Counted from the first letter of the stretch, positions 20,135 to 30,029 are shown. The stretch: DNA of 64,000 bases from UBA5359 sp002410925 [NCBI: bacterium UBP13_UBA5359] (GCA_002410925.1 DHPR01000011.1:1-64000); one strand, 5' to 3'. Translations and numbers: made by a program. The notes: generated from the letters alone by a model not told the origin.

Positions 20135-20144
20135 TTGTATACAA
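20135..20144. promoter_or_regulatory. Operator-like palindrome upstream of gntR
   Basis: TTGTATACAA is a perfect 10-bp palindrome 26 bp upstream of the gntR start. It matches the T-GTATAC-A form typical of FadR-subfamily operators and shares its core with the site upstream of larA. Autoregulation is likely (inference). Confidence 0.65.
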
Positions 20145-20277
20145 CATTCGACGTTATCAGAAAAGTTCCTCTTTTCCTTTACAGCTTGCATAAAGCATCG
20201 CAAGTTGAACCGGGGCGACAGCCGCCATAGAAAGATGTCCGAGAAAACTAAGCGCTAGAAGCAGCGATTAGTTGCCG

Positions 20278-21450
20278 TCAGAGACGGGCTACATCGCTCT
20301 CCCTGGCTGCACGCGCCACAGCTTCTGCTACAGCCGGTCCTACGCGCCTGTCAAAGGCTTCAGGGATGATATAGTCGGGCTTCAGATCCTCCGGCTTTAC
20401 CAGAGCGGCTATGGCTTCCGAGGCGGCCATCTTCATGGCATGGTTTATCTCCCTGGCTCTGACATCCAAAGCGCCGCGAAAGATACCCGGAAAAGCCAAC
20501 ACATTATTGATCTGGTTTGGATAATCAGAGCGCCCGGTGCCTATTACTGAAGCCCCGGCAGACTGGGCTTCTTCCGGTGTTATCTCCGGTACCGGGTTAG
20601 CCATAGCAAAGATAATGGGGTCGTCGGCCATACGCCTGATCATATCCGGCTTCAGAACTCCGGCTACAGAGACTCCGATAAAGAGGTCCATGCCCTCGAT
20701 GATCTCCTCCAGATTTCCTTTTAGGCCCTCTCTATTGGTCTCCCCGGCCAGCTTCTCCTTGAAGCTATTGTTGCCGGAGCGTCCTGTATAGAGAGCTCCC
20801 CTGGTATCGCATATCACTATGTCATGAACTCCGGACGCCAATAGGTAACGTGAAATAGCTGTACCGGCCGCCCCCGCGCCATTCATTAAAACTCGTAAAT
20901 CCCCCATCTCCTTGCCGGTTATCTTCAAGGCATTGATAAGTCCGGCCAGCACTACTACAGCTGTGCCGTGCTGGTCATCGTGAAAAACAGGAATATCCAA
21001 TCGTTTTTTAAGCTCATCCTCTATATAAAAACACTCCGGAGCCGCTATATCTTCGAGATTTATGCCTCCAAAAGTAGGAGCTATGGCTTCAACAGTTTCG
21101 ACGATGGAATCCGGATTTCCGGCATTAAGGCATATCGGAAAGGCATCCACATTGCCGAAAGTTTTGAAGAGCACTGCTTTACCTTCCATGACCGGCATAC
21201 CGGCCTCCGCACCTATCTTTCCCAGACCCAGCACCGCCGTGCCATCCGTAACCACCGCCACCAGATTCCCTCTGGCCGTATAATCCCAGACTCTATCCGG
21301 ATGGTGGTAGATTTCCATACAGGCGTCAGCTACACCCGGCGTATATGCCAGACTCAGATCATAATTATTCTCTACCGGAACCTTGCTGATAACCTCTATC
21401 TTTCCTTTGTGCTCCAGATGCAGCTTCAGAGCTTCTTCCCTTATTCCCAT
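20278..21450 (-). CDS. NAD(P)-dependent malic enzyme
   Basis: Oxidative decarboxylation of malate to pyruvate. 390 residues, the short bacterial form without a phosphotransacetylase domain. Visible: YTPGVADACMEI; KIGAEAGMPVMEGKAVLFK with the catalytic Lys region; LEDIAAPECFYIE metal site; HDDQHGTAVVVLAG; and the nucleotide-binding GAGAAGTAISRYL. The ATG at 21450 fits the family start and follows AAGGGAG. It overlaps the end of dnaE by 86 bp in another frame, which is unusually long. Confidence 0.94.
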   Translation of the reverse strand: MGIREEALKLHLEHKGKIEVISKVPVENNYDLSLAYTPGVADACMEIYHHPDRVWDYTARGNLVAVVTDGTAVLGLGKIGAEAGMPVMEGKAVLFKTFGNVDAFPICLNAGNPDSIVETVEAIAPTFGGINLEDIAAPECFYIEDELKKRLDIPVFHDDQHGTAVVVLAGLINALKITGKEMGDLRVLMNGAGAAGTAISRYLLASGVHDIVICDTRGALYTGRSGNNSFKEKLAGETNREGLKGNLEEIIEGMDLFIGVSVAGVLKPDMIRRMADDPIIFAMANPVPEITPEEAQSAGASVIGTGRSDYPNQINNVLAFPGIFRGALDVRAREINHAMKMAASEAIAALVKPEDLKPDYIIPEAFDRRVGPAVAEAVARAARESDVARL

Positions 21451-24400
21451 TCGTCTTTCTCCCTTCCAGCCAAACAGCGCCGTCCGGCAACAATTGCTTC
21501 AATTTTTTCACAACAATCTGCTTATCAGTTACCTTATAAGCATCGCCAAGAGCTATCGTAACCGATTCTCCATTCTGCAGATGCAAGTAGACTGCTATCG
21601 TCCCGGGATAAAGCGCCAGCACTTCTTTGATACCGGCCAGCATTTCTTGAGTGGCATTGCGCCCAGGTCTGATATGCAAATCGGGCATCATCCCGGCTAA
21701 CGTTTCCGTCAGCGGCGAGACCTCCTCGCATATTATCTTGATCTCCTCGACCTCTTCTTCCTCTATCTCTGTGCCACCTTTTCTGGATGTCTTTCGACTT
21801 ATCTTTCCTCTGGCTACCAGAACAGCATCCTTGTTAAGGCAGGAACGGCATTTCTCATAGGCCTCAGAGAAGACTATAAGCTCCAGCTTTCCGGTGAGAT
21901 CCTCCATCTGAACAAAGGCCATAGCTTTATTGTTACGAGTGATAATAGGCTTGACGGAAGAGACCATACCCACAACGGTGACTTCATCCTTATCCTGGAA
22001 CATATCAAGACTCTCAACATTTAACGAAGTTATTCTCTTTATCTCATCCTGAAGATGACGCAATGGATGATCGGATACATAGAGGCCCAGCATATCTCGC
22101 TCCATATCAAGCATTACATTATGCTCAAGTTCAGGAATATGGGGCATCTCTGGCTTGATGGCATCCCGAGTTGTATCTTCGCCTAGAAGATCGAATAGGG
22201 ATGTCTGGCCTGATTGAGCCTCCTGTTGGCGCCGCTGCCCGTAATCCATAGCTGTATCGGCAACTGCTAACAATTGCCCCCTGTGGCCTTCCAGGCAATC
22301 GCAGGCGCCGCAACGAATAAGGCTTTCCAACACCTGCTTGTTCAGCGACCTGCCGTCCACTCTGCAACAAAGATCAAAGATATCGCTGAAAGCCCCCTGC
22401 CGGCGCGCCTCCACAATAGCATCAACCGAGCCTCGCCCGACATTCTTTACCGCCCCCAGTCCAAAGCGTATACCTCCCTTTTCTACGCTGAAACCCCAGT
22501 TACTGCAGTTAATATCCGGCGGCAAGATTTCCAGACTCAAACGGCGGCTCTCTTCAATATACAGGGAAAGCTTGTCATCACTGCCCATTTCACTGGATAG
22601 CAAGGCAGCCATAAACTCTACCGGATAGTGGCATTTCAAATAAGCCGTCTGATAGGTAATAATACCATAAGCGGTGGAATGGCTTTTGTTAAAGCCATAT
22701 TCGGCAAAAAAGGCAATCTGATCAAAAATGGCATTGGCCGTGTTGCCGTCAATGCCTCTCTTCCGACAGCCGCTTATGAAGATATCTCTCTGCTTATCCA
22801 TGACCTGAAAGTTCTTCTTGGCCATAGCCCGGCGCAACAAGTCAGCCTGTCCCAGCGAGAAGCCGGCCAGCTCATTAGCTATCTGCATAACCTGCTCTTG
22901 ATAAACTATAACGCCATAGGTCTCTTTAAGTATCGGCTCCAGCATGGGGTGGAGATATTCTACCGGCTGCTCGCCTCTCTTTCTGGCGGCAAAAAGTGGC
23001 GTGCCGCTACCCAGCGGACCTGGGCGATAAAGGGCTATCAAAGCAATAATATCATCTATGCAGTCCGGCCTGATCTCTCGACAGAGATTCCTCATGCCGG
23101 CACTTTCCATCTGGAACAGACCGATACATTGGCCTTCTGAGATAGCGGCATAAACGGCAGCATCATCAAGCGGCAAATTATCCAGGTCTATGCTCTCTCC
23201 ACTTGCTTCCATAATTAAATCCAGAGCATCGTTGATAACCGTCAATGTTCTAAGCCCTAGAAAATCCATCTTCAGCAGACCTATCTTCTTTAAGGCATCC
23301 ATGGAATATTGAGTGGTGACGTCGCTCTCCCCCAGACGCTGCAGCGGCGCATAATTCGATAAAGGCTCATTGGCGATAACTACTCCAGCAGCATGAGTAG
23401 AAGCATGCCGGCTCAAACCTTCCAGCGCTATGGCAGCGTCTATCAGATCTCGTCCGATGGGATTGGTATTGTAGTAATCCCTCAGCTCGGGCGAAAGCTC
23501 CAATGCAGCCTTTAAAGTCTCTCCAAAGGGAATCATCTTAGCAACGCGATCCACATCTGCGTAAGGAATATCCATTGCCCGGCCTACATCCCTGACGGCA
23601 GCCCGGGCCTTCATTGTCCCAAAAGTGATTATTTGAGCAACTTTCTCTTGACCGTATTTCCCCGTCACATATTGAATAACTTCGTCACGTCTTTCATAAC
23701 AGAAATCGGTGTCTATATCGGGCATATCTACTCTTTCAGGATTGAGCATACGCTCGAAAAGCAGGTTATAACGCAGAGGATCGATATTAGTTATTCCCAA
23801 AGAATAAGCTACCAGGCTGCCACCGGCAGAACCTCGTCCAGGCCCCACGGCTATGCCCTGCTCTCTGGCATACCTGATAAAATCCCAGACTATCAAAAAG
23901 TAAGAAGGAAAGCCCATCCGGGAGATAACGGATAACTCATACTCCAGGCGTTCCTGCACCTCCGATGTCATGGGATTATAGCGCTCTTTCAATCCCTCCA
24001 GACAAAGCCGGCGCAGATACTCCTCCTGGGAGACACCATCAGGCGTATCATATTGAGGCAGATGGATGCTCTTCATATCCATATTAAAATTACATTTCTC
24101 GGCTATTTCAAGAGTGTTCGATAACGCTCCGGGAATCTCTCCAAAGAGATCAGCCATCTCGCCGGCCGATTTGAAATAAAATTCCTGAGTACCGAATCGC
24201 AGCCTGCCGGGATCGTTGACCGTCTTCCCTGTCTGTATACAGAGCAGGATATCGTGCGCTCCTGCATCCTCTAAACGAGTATAATGGCTGTCATTTGCTG
24301 CCACCATCGGTATAGCTAAGCGCCTTGATAGTTCAATCAGTCCGGGCAGAACCTTGCGTTCCTCAGCCAGATTATGATCGTGAAGTTCCAGATAGAAGTC

Positions 24401-24961
24401 CTCGCCAAAGAGATCATGATAAAAGCCGGCCACCGTAGCGGCCTGATCGACATTATCCTGTAGCAGTAACTCAGGAATCTCTCCAGCCAGGCAGGCACTG
24501 GCAGCTACCAGGCCCTTGCAATGTTGTGACAACAAGTCCTTGTCTATGCGCGGCTTATAATAAAAACCTTCCAGCCAGCCGACGGAAACTAATTTTATAA
24601 GATTGCGGTATCCCTCATCGTCCTTAGCCAGCAACAATAAATGATGGTTGGCGGCATCCAGGCCGGGGGATTTATCATGACGCGAACGCGGCGCGACATA
24701 GACTTCGCACCCTATAATAGGTTTAATGCCGACATCCTTGCAGGCCTTATAGAAATCCACCGCTCCATACATGCTGCCGTGATCCGTAAGCGCCAGGGCA
24801 GGCATTTTAAATTCAGCCGCCCGAGCAGCCAGATCCTTAAGCCGGCTGGCTCCATCCAGAAGTGAATATTCGCTGTGACAATGCAGATGCACAAACTGAG
24901 AGGGAGCCCTCAAGCTCCCCTCCACGCTATGCGAATTAATAGCCTTACTCTTGCTGCTCAT
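21365..24961 (-). CDS. dnaE: DNA polymerase III alpha subunit, DnaE type
   Basis: Replicative polymerase without a proofreading exonuclease. 1198 residues. The N-terminal PHP domain starts at about residue 23 (HLHCHSEYSLLDGASR, LTDHGSMYG). The polymerase catalytic centre has GPGRGSAGGSLVAYSLGITNIDPL and PDIDTDFCYERRDEVI. A helix-hairpin-helix region and a C-terminal OB fold (DEVTVVGMVSSVKPI) follow. The last 30 residues are hydrophilic, low in complexity, and encoded over the start of the malic enzyme gene. No clear ribosome site precedes the ATG. Confidence 0.96.
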   Translation of the reverse strand: MSSKSKAINSHSVEGSLRAPSQFVHLHCHSEYSLLDGASRLKDLAARAAEFKMPALALTDHGSMYGAVDFYKACKDVGIKPIIGCEVYVAPRSRHDKSPGLDAANHHLLLLAKDDEGYRNLIKLVSVGWLEGFYYKPRIDKDLLSQHCKGLVAASACLAGEIPELLLQDNVDQAATVAGFYHDLFGEDFYLELHDHNLAEERKVLPGLIELSRRLAIPMVAANDSHYTRLEDAGAHDILLCIQTGKTVNDPGRLRFGTQEFYFKSAGEMADLFGEIPGALSNTLEIAEKCNFNMDMKSIHLPQYDTPDGVSQEEYLRRLCLEGLKERYNPMTSEVQERLEYELSVISRMGFPSYFLIVWDFIRYAREQGIAVGPGRGSAGGSLVAYSLGITNIDPLRYNLLFERMLNPERVDMPDIDTDFCYERRDEVIQYVTGKYGQEKVAQIITFGTMKARAAVRDVGRAMDIPYADVDRVAKMIPFGETLKAALELSPELRDYYNTNPIGRDLIDAAIALEGLSRHASTHAAGVVIANEPLSNYAPLQRLGESDVTTQYSMDALKKIGLLKMDFLGLRTLTVINDALDLIMEASGESIDLDNLPLDDAAVYAAISEGQCIGLFQMESAGMRNLCREIRPDCIDDIIALIALYRPGPLGSGTPLFAARKRGEQPVEYLHPMLEPILKETYGVIVYQEQVMQIANELAGFSLGQADLLRRAMAKKNFQVMDKQRDIFISGCRKRGIDGNTANAIFDQIAFFAEYGFNKSHSTAYGIITYQTAYLKCHYPVEFMAALLSSEMGSDDKLSLYIEESRRLSLEILPPDINCSNWGFSVEKGGIRFGLGAVKNVGRGSVDAIVEARRQGAFSDIFDLCCRVDGRSLNKQVLESLIRCGACDCLEGHRGQLLAVADTAMDYGQRRQQEAQSGQTSLFDLLGEDTTRDAIKPEMPHIPELEHNVMLDMERDMLGLYVSDHPLRHLQDEIKRITSLNVESLDMFQDKDEVTVVGMVSSVKPIITRNNKAMAFVQMEDLTGKLELIVFSEAYEKCRSCLNKDAVLVARGKISRKTSRKGGTEIEEEEVEEIKIICEEVSPLTETLAGMMPDLHIRPGRNATQEMLAGIKEVLALYPGTIAVYLHLQNGESVTIALGDAYKVTDKQIVVKKLKQLLPDGAVWLEGRKTNGNKGRSSEAASGAQRKDRGYQQGSGRE

Positions 24962-25125
24962 ATAGATAATAATACTGTTGTTTTAGCGATAGGGCAAGCC
25001 CCCGGTTGTCCTTGAATATATACCATTAATGGTGTAGATTATGGATAACTATATAAAATATGTTATTACATTCGGTATTTTAGGTATAACTATTACAGCT
25101 ATTTTGATAAGGTGGCAGCTAGCGC

Positions 25126-26028
25126 ATGAAGCTTCAAAGGTTAACGGATCAACCTATTCTCACCCCTAACCCGTCCCATACCTGGGAGGCCGCAGCTGTT
25201 TTTAATGCCGCTGTGGCCAAAGATAACGATCTTATACACATGCTGTACCGAGCAACAGATAAGGCCTGCAAGGCCTTCAGTTGCGAGGAAAAATATGTTT
25301 CCAGCATCGGTTACGCCGTCAGCCATGACGGCATCAGTTTTTACCGTTTTGATAAACCGGTTTTTCAAGGCGGTGGACCGGAGGAAGCCTGGGGATGCGA
25401 GGACCCGCGCATCACACAGATAGGTGATGAGTTTTACATGGTCTATACCGCTTTCGGCGGCTTTGCCTCTCATGATAATTTCCGCCTGGCTATGGCCAGT
25501 ACAAGAAACTTCGTGCAGTGGGAGCGCAAAGGTATCGTCCTGGATGAGGCCAATAAGGACGGAGCGCTCTTTCCAGAAAAGATCAGCGGCAAATATTTCA
25601 TGTTGCATCGGCGTCCTCCTGCCATATGGCTGGCCGATTCCGGCACTCTGAGCAATTGGGGCAATCATCGTAAAATTATCGATGTCCAACCGAACACCTG
25701 GATGTCGTCCCGTATAGGTGCCGGCGCTCCGCCGATAAAGATCGATCAGGGCTGGCTGATCATCTTTCACGGCGTAGATGAGGACAATATCTACCGTCTT
25801 GGAGCGGCCCTGCTTGATGCAAATGATCTCGGCAACGTTCTGGCTATCTATCCTGAGCCTATCCTGGAACCGGAGCTGCCGTGGGAGAAGGAAGGCTTTG
25901 TTCCCAACGTAGTCTTTAGTTGCGGTGCCGCCGATATGGGAGACGAATACTACGTTTATTACGGCGCAGCCGATACCGTTATCGGCGTAGCCTCCCTCAA
26001 AAAGGCAAATATTGATTTCGGGATATAA
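25126..26028 (+). CDS. GH130-type mannoside phosphorylase or related glycosidase
   Basis: Five-bladed beta-propeller enzyme, probably cytoplasmic, 300 residues. GH130 members phosphorolyse or hydrolyse beta-mannosides. Visible: the start RLTDQPILTPNPSHTWE, the conserved catalytic-site stretch WGCEDPRITQIG with D93, HRRPPAIWLADS, and the ending WEKEGFVPNVVFSCG. Sequence fits the GH130_2-like group; whether it uses phosphate cannot be read off. An AAGGTGG site precedes the ATG. It is one of few plus-strand genes and converges with tspO. An alpha-mannosidase elsewhere in the window also suggests mannose-containing substrates. Confidence 0.82.
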   Translation: MKLQRLTDQPILTPNPSHTWEAAAVFNAAVAKDNDLIHMLYRATDKACKAFSCEEKYVSSIGYAVSHDGISFYRFDKPVFQGGGPEEAWGCEDPRITQIGDEFYMVYTAFGGFASHDNFRLAMASTRNFVQWERKGIVLDEANKDGALFPEKISGKYFMLHRRPPAIWLADSGTLSNWGNHRKIIDVQPNTWMSSRIGAGAPPIKIDQGWLIIFHGVDEDNIYRLGAALLDANDLGNVLAIYPEPILEPELPWEKEGFVPNVVFSCGAADMGDEYYVYYGAADTVIGVASLKKANIDFGI

Positions 26029-26033
26029 TCTGC

Positions 26034-26528
26034 TTATAAAACCCTGTTGAGCATAGCGATAGCCCAGTTGAGGTAAAAGGCAAAGCTCACCCATAGAATG
26101 TACGGCAGCAACAGCAGGCCGGCCACCCGGTTCAGGCGCCAAAATATGACTACGGCTGCCAGGGTGCTGAGCCATAGCAGGATCATCTCCAGCAGCGCCC
26201 CGGTTATAGAGTGCTGCATAAAGAAAATATACGTCCACAGCATATTGAGCAGCAGATTTATGCCCAGTATCTCCATAGCCACAACATTATCACCGCCGCG
26301 GGGGCGCATATTCCAAGCTAGAATTCCGGCCATGGCCGTAAGGGTAAAGAGTATTGTCCACACGGTGCCGATGACGCTGCCCAAGGGAGTCCAGGCCGGC
26401 TTGGCGATATTCTGGTACCACCCGGGCATACCGACAGCCGTGAACAGTGAGCCGATAGCGGCAGTGCCGTAAACAAAGGCTGCGATGATCAGTGCGGACA
26501 ACCAGGATATTCGCAGGTATCGAGCCAT
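26034..26528 (-). CDS. TspO/MBR family membrane protein
   Basis: 164 residues with five membrane segments, the family architecture. Family hallmarks are WYQNIAKPAWTPLGSVIGTVWTILFTLTAMAG and the central WTYIFFMQHSITGALLEMILLW. Family members bind porphyrins and related ligands; the role in anaerobes is unclear. I chose the ATG at 26528 because AAAGGAGTG lies upstream at good spacing. It stands alone, converging with the GH130 gene 5 bp away. Confidence 0.9.
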   Translation of the reverse strand: MARYLRISWLSALIIAAFVYGTAAIGSLFTAVGMPGWYQNIAKPAWTPLGSVIGTVWTILFTLTAMAGILAWNMRPRGGDNVVAMEILGINLLLNMLWTYIFFMQHSITGALLEMILLWLSTLAAVVIFWRLNRVAGLLLLPYILWVSFAFYLNWAIAMLNRVL

Positions 26529-26596
26529 AACGCCACACTCCTTTGTCACCCGTCTGCCATCAGTATACCCGTACGGCCTTTCCCAAAACGTATATC

Positions 26597-28117
26597 TTAG
26601 CCGAAGAGTTCCAAATGGTGCTTCATATGCGTCGCCAGAATCTCATAATGCTTCTCTTCATGCCGGCGCAGAACATCTCTAAGGCTATCGCGAAAGAGCA
26701 GTTTGCCATCCGGCTTAACGGCGGTCAGAACTGAACCGAAGGTAACGTGCAGCATCTGGCGAATATCAAAGTGATCCAATAACTCCGGTAAATCGGCGTC
26801 GCTCAGGACGGATATATCCGGCACGCGCTCCATGGAGGCGGAAACATGATAAGTTGCCTTATCCATTTCATAACGCTGGCGGGCAAAGACGAATATCTCG
26901 CGGAAGAGAGCCGGAGCATAGGCAGCTATCACCCTTACAGCCTCCAAATAACTGGTGCCGGCCGTTTTGAGATGAACGAGCTGTCCGGTATATCGGGCTA
27001 CCGCAGGATAGATGGAGAACTTATCGCTGCCGGAGTGCAAACTGATCTTATATCCGCCAAAAAGCTTGGCAATAGCAGCATGCTCGGCAAAACGGGCTTC
27101 AAATTCCGACAGATCGCCAATATAATCTACGCCTTTCTCGAACCTGCCTGTAAAGCGTGGCGCCAAACTGACCCATTTCACCCCCAGACGCTTCAGCTCG
27201 GAAGCGATAAAGATATGCTCCAACGCGGTAGTGGGAGTTTCCGTTTCGTCCACGGAGACTTCCAGTTCATATGGCCTACCGGCCGCCGCTTCTCCTAGAT
27301 GCCGGTACATACCGGCCGTATGCAGCACTGCATCAGAGTATTTGACCGCTGCCTTAAGCAGAGTATGGTGATCGAAACTTAACATTGATTGCCCCAAGTC
27401 AAACTGCCTGTCTTCGTAGATGAATATCATTTCATCAGCTGTAATCCCCAAATCAGCAAAGGATAACTTCTGGAAGCGTGCCTCCAATTCGGCATCGTTA
27501 TAGCCATCGGCCGCATTATCCACATGGTCGCCCGGATCAACAGTGAAGAGAGTAAAGCCTGCCGCCAGGCAACTATCTATATCTTTCGGTTGCTTCAGAT
27601 GATCAGCATCCGAGCCATAGCCATCGGTATATCCTTCCTGCATTACGCCCCAGGTTGCATCATCCATGACATCTTCCGGTGTACGTCCGGTCCGTTCCAT
27701 TTCACGAATTGATTGCTGAGCCAGAAAGGGAATAAATCCGCTGCCGCAAGCCGCCCTGATATGGCCGGGCGTGGCCAGTCCCAGGCGATCTCCACAGCCC
27801 ACGCTCCCGGACAGACCCACCAACCGAGGTGCCGTAAAGGGAAGCGCCTTACGTAACGCAACGGCATTGCCATGGGTCAGAGGGCAAATTTTGATAACTA
27901 TATCTTCACCGCGAACTACGTTACCTTCAAAATCAGGCGAGAGCTCGCAACCACAACCGCATATGGTAGCGATTAATAAATATTTATCAAGATCCTTGCG
28001 TCCCATGGCCCAGATCAGACCGCCGGCCTCCGTTACGGAGGCCGGATATATATCCATATCCGCAACTGCAGCCAGCGATGCCTGATGCTTTTTAGAGTTT
28101 GTTACATCTGTGCTCAC
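26597..28117 (-). CDS. uxaE: Tagaturonate/fructuronate epimerase, UxaE type
   Basis: Predicted to epimerise D-tagaturonate to D-fructuronate, linking galacturonate and glucuronate breakdown. 506 residues, close to the family length. Characteristic stretches are EGYTDGYGSDADHLK, DPGDHVDN, FIYEDRQFDLGQ, SVDETETPTTALEHIFIASELKRLG and YKISLHSGSDKFSIYP, with several His and Asp residues suited to metal binding. No other uronate genes (uxaC, kdgK) are in the window. An MFS gene ends 48 bp upstream and could bring in the sugar acid. Confidence 0.78.
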   Translation of the reverse strand: MSTDVTNSKKHQASLAAVADMDIYPASVTEAGGLIWAMGRKDLDKYLLIATICGCGCELSPDFEGNVVRGEDIVIKICPLTHGNAVALRKALPFTAPRLVGLSGSVGCGDRLGLATPGHIRAACGSGFIPFLAQQSIREMERTGRTPEDVMDDATWGVMQEGYTDGYGSDADHLKQPKDIDSCLAAGFTLFTVDPGDHVDNAADGYNDAELEARFQKLSFADLGITADEMIFIYEDRQFDLGQSMLSFDHHTLLKAAVKYSDAVLHTAGMYRHLGEAAAGRPYELEVSVDETETPTTALEHIFIASELKRLGVKWVSLAPRFTGRFEKGVDYIGDLSEFEARFAEHAAIAKLFGGYKISLHSGSDKFSIYPAVARYTGQLVHLKTAGTSYLEAVRVIAAYAPALFREIFVFARQRYEMDKATYHVSASMERVPDISVLSDADLPELLDHFDIRQMLHVTFGSVLTAVKPDGKLLFRDSLRDVLRRHEEKHYEILATHMKHHLELFG

Positions 28118-28164
28118 ACTTTTTACCTCATTCCTTGAGAAATCACTAATCCTTTTTACTTGTT

Positions 28165-29574
28165 CTATCCGGGAGTCTCCTTATCCTGCCTGTCGAAAAA
28201 GGATATCTCTGCCAGCTTGCCTATGGCTGTCTTTCCCATTCGACCGGCCATGCCTATCGAGGCCAAATCTCCTTCCCAATTTATACGTTTTTTCAACGCC
28301 ATAGCTGTTATTATCAGCAGAACATCCGCCAGGAACAGGATACTATAAGACGAAATACCGCTATGCAGAATGCTTGCATTATTATTCATAAAGAGTATTG
28401 CCTTGCCTCCGATAATCGGACCCAGACCCAGAGCTGTTCCGCCGGCTATAAATGCGGCTATGACGTAGGAAGCACCGTTGATGCGCGGCGCAATCCGCAT
28501 GCTGTAGCTGATCTGTCCCAGATTAATGCCGGCAACAGCAGCTCCACGGAGCAGGCTTATCAGCGCTGCTGAAAAGATCAATGCCGCCCCCTCTCCATAA
28601 ATAACGGCCCAGGCTAATGTCGTCACTCCAAGAAGAAAGGCTGATAATCCAAAGACACTGCGTTGGCCGTACCTGTCCGATATCTTTCCCCAGAGTATGA
28701 GCGTAACAACAGCTCCGGCGGCCTCCATAGCAGAGATAACGGCCACCACTCCGGATGGCAGCTTAAGATAACTCTTCATGTAAACTACAATAAATGGTGT
28801 TACGAAACCTACAGCAAAAAAGAGCATCATGGAAAAGAGAAGATAGCGCCTGTAATTACGATCCTGCAGCGGCGTGATCAAAGCCTGTGCCAGGCTGATT
28901 TCCCCGGCTTCAGGATTGGCCTTTCGTTCGGGTACGCGTGAAATAAAAAACTGCCTGATGGCCGCCGCCACAAAACCGATAGCAAAAACAACTGAAAACC
29001 TGGTCATAGAAGGCTCACTGCCCAGATATATGCCTGTAAGAATAAGATAGAGTGTGCCGGCTATCTGCCAGGCTGTTCTCATTCGGGCGAAGAAGCGCCC
29101 GGTTATTGCCTCCGGAACAGAATCCCTGATCAGCGGGAACCATCCGGCCTGGCCCAGGTTGCCGAACATAGCAGCGGCAGCAGTGACCAGCAGCAATGTA
29201 TTTATAGCCTGAGCGCTGCCTAAATAATGATAGATTAAAGGTATTAATGGGAAGGCAAAGGCACAAAGCGCCTGCAAACCATAAAACGGCAGTACATAAC
29301 GTCGCTTGCCATCTCTCTCAAGAGCATTCGCCAGAAAAAGCTGTACTATGGCAAAGAGAGAAACAAAAGAGTTCATCAGACCCACTTTATCCGGAGGCAT
29401 GCCTATTCTGACAGCAAAGAGATTGAGAACCGTGGCATTTACTGAATAAAAGTATATTATACTAAAAACCGAGGTGATGGTGATATTGCGCTGCCCGCGT
29501 CGTTGCTGCGCTTTTGTCAATTGATCCTTTAGGTTATAGTTATCGGAATTCAAGGAGGATCCCGTCCCAATCAT
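28165..29574 (-). CDS. Major facilitator superfamily transporter
   Basis: 469 residues with about 12 membrane segments in two halves. The MFS loop motif is visible between segments 2 and 3 (ANALERDGKRRYVLPFYG) and again in the second half (GKISDRYGQRSVFGLSAF). Substrate unknown. It runs toward the uronate epimerase gene with a short gap, so a sugar or sugar acid is a fair guess. The rnpB gene begins 11 bp upstream of its start, so its transcription may partly come from that promoter. Confidence 0.85.
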   Translation of the reverse strand: MIGTGSSLNSDNYNLKDQLTKAQQRRGQRNITITSVFSIIYFYSVNATVLNLFAVRIGMPPDKVGLMNSFVSLFAIVQLFLANALERDGKRRYVLPFYGLQALCAFAFPLIPLIYHYLGSAQAINTLLLVTAAAAMFGNLGQAGWFPLIRDSVPEAITGRFFARMRTAWQIAGTLYLILTGIYLGSEPSMTRFSVVFAIGFVAAAIRQFFISRVPERKANPEAGEISLAQALITPLQDRNYRRYLLFSMMLFFAVGFVTPFIVVYMKSYLKLPSGVVAVISAMEAAGAVVTLILWGKISDRYGQRSVFGLSAFLLGVTTLAWAVIYGEGAALIFSAALISLLRGAAVAGINLGQISYSMRIAPRINGASYVIAAFIAGGTALGLGPIIGGKAILFMNNNASILHSGISSYSILFLADVLLIITAMALKKRINWEGDLASIGMAGRMGKTAIGKLAEISFFDRQDKETPG

Positions 29575-29585
29575 ATCTCAAAAAG

Positions 29586-30024
29586 TGAGAGCAGACCTGT
29601 AAGCCGGGTTCTGTATCCCTTGCGAGACAGTGGTCATCTATCTGGGACGATAGTTACCTATCGCCTCGTCGGCCTTTCCGCCTTGAACCTTGCAGTTCTC
29701 AGCGACACGATAGCCGGTAGCGATCATACCCGAGAGTCCGGCGGGCCACCGCTATCCGCCTGAGCGGATTCTCTCCTATTTGATCTTGCTCCAGGTGGGG
29801 TTTACCAAGCCGAATGGTCACCCATTCGCTGGTGCGCTCTTACCGACACCTTTTCACCCTTACCGCCTTCGGGGCCATTCCTGACCCCTGAGAGACGGCG
29901 GTTTGTTTTCTGTGGCACTTTCCCTGGGGTCGCCCCCGCTGGAGGTTATCCAGCACCCTGCCCTGTGGAGCCCGGACTTTCCTCGAACGACATCAGCCGT
30001 CCGCGACCACCCGATCTGCTCTCA
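29586..30024 (-). ncRNA. rnpB: RNase P RNA, type A
   Basis: Catalytic RNA of ribonuclease P, which trims the 5' ends of tRNA precursors. On the minus strand the 5' end holds GAGGAAAGTCCGGGCTCC (P4 region), and the 3' end holds ACAGAACCCGGCTTA, its pairing partner. The middle contains the GGTAAACCCCACC...GGAGCAAGA...CAAATAGG block seen in type A RNAs. The outermost P1 helix pairs TGAGAGCAGA with TCTGCTCTCA at the two ends. About 439 bases. A T5 run follows P1 and probably ends transcription. Confidence 0.95.
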
Positions 30025-30029
30025 TAGTT

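Noticed and set aside
24229-24242. TGTATACA inside dnaE (and another near 42633 in the PHP gene) as extra GntR sites
   Set aside because: Both lie within coding sequence far from any start and are expected by chance for an 8-bp word.
25141-26238. 365-codon minus-strand frame opposite the GH130 gene
   Set aside because: It mirrors a recognisable GH130 protein and overlaps tspO; its sequence has no family pattern.
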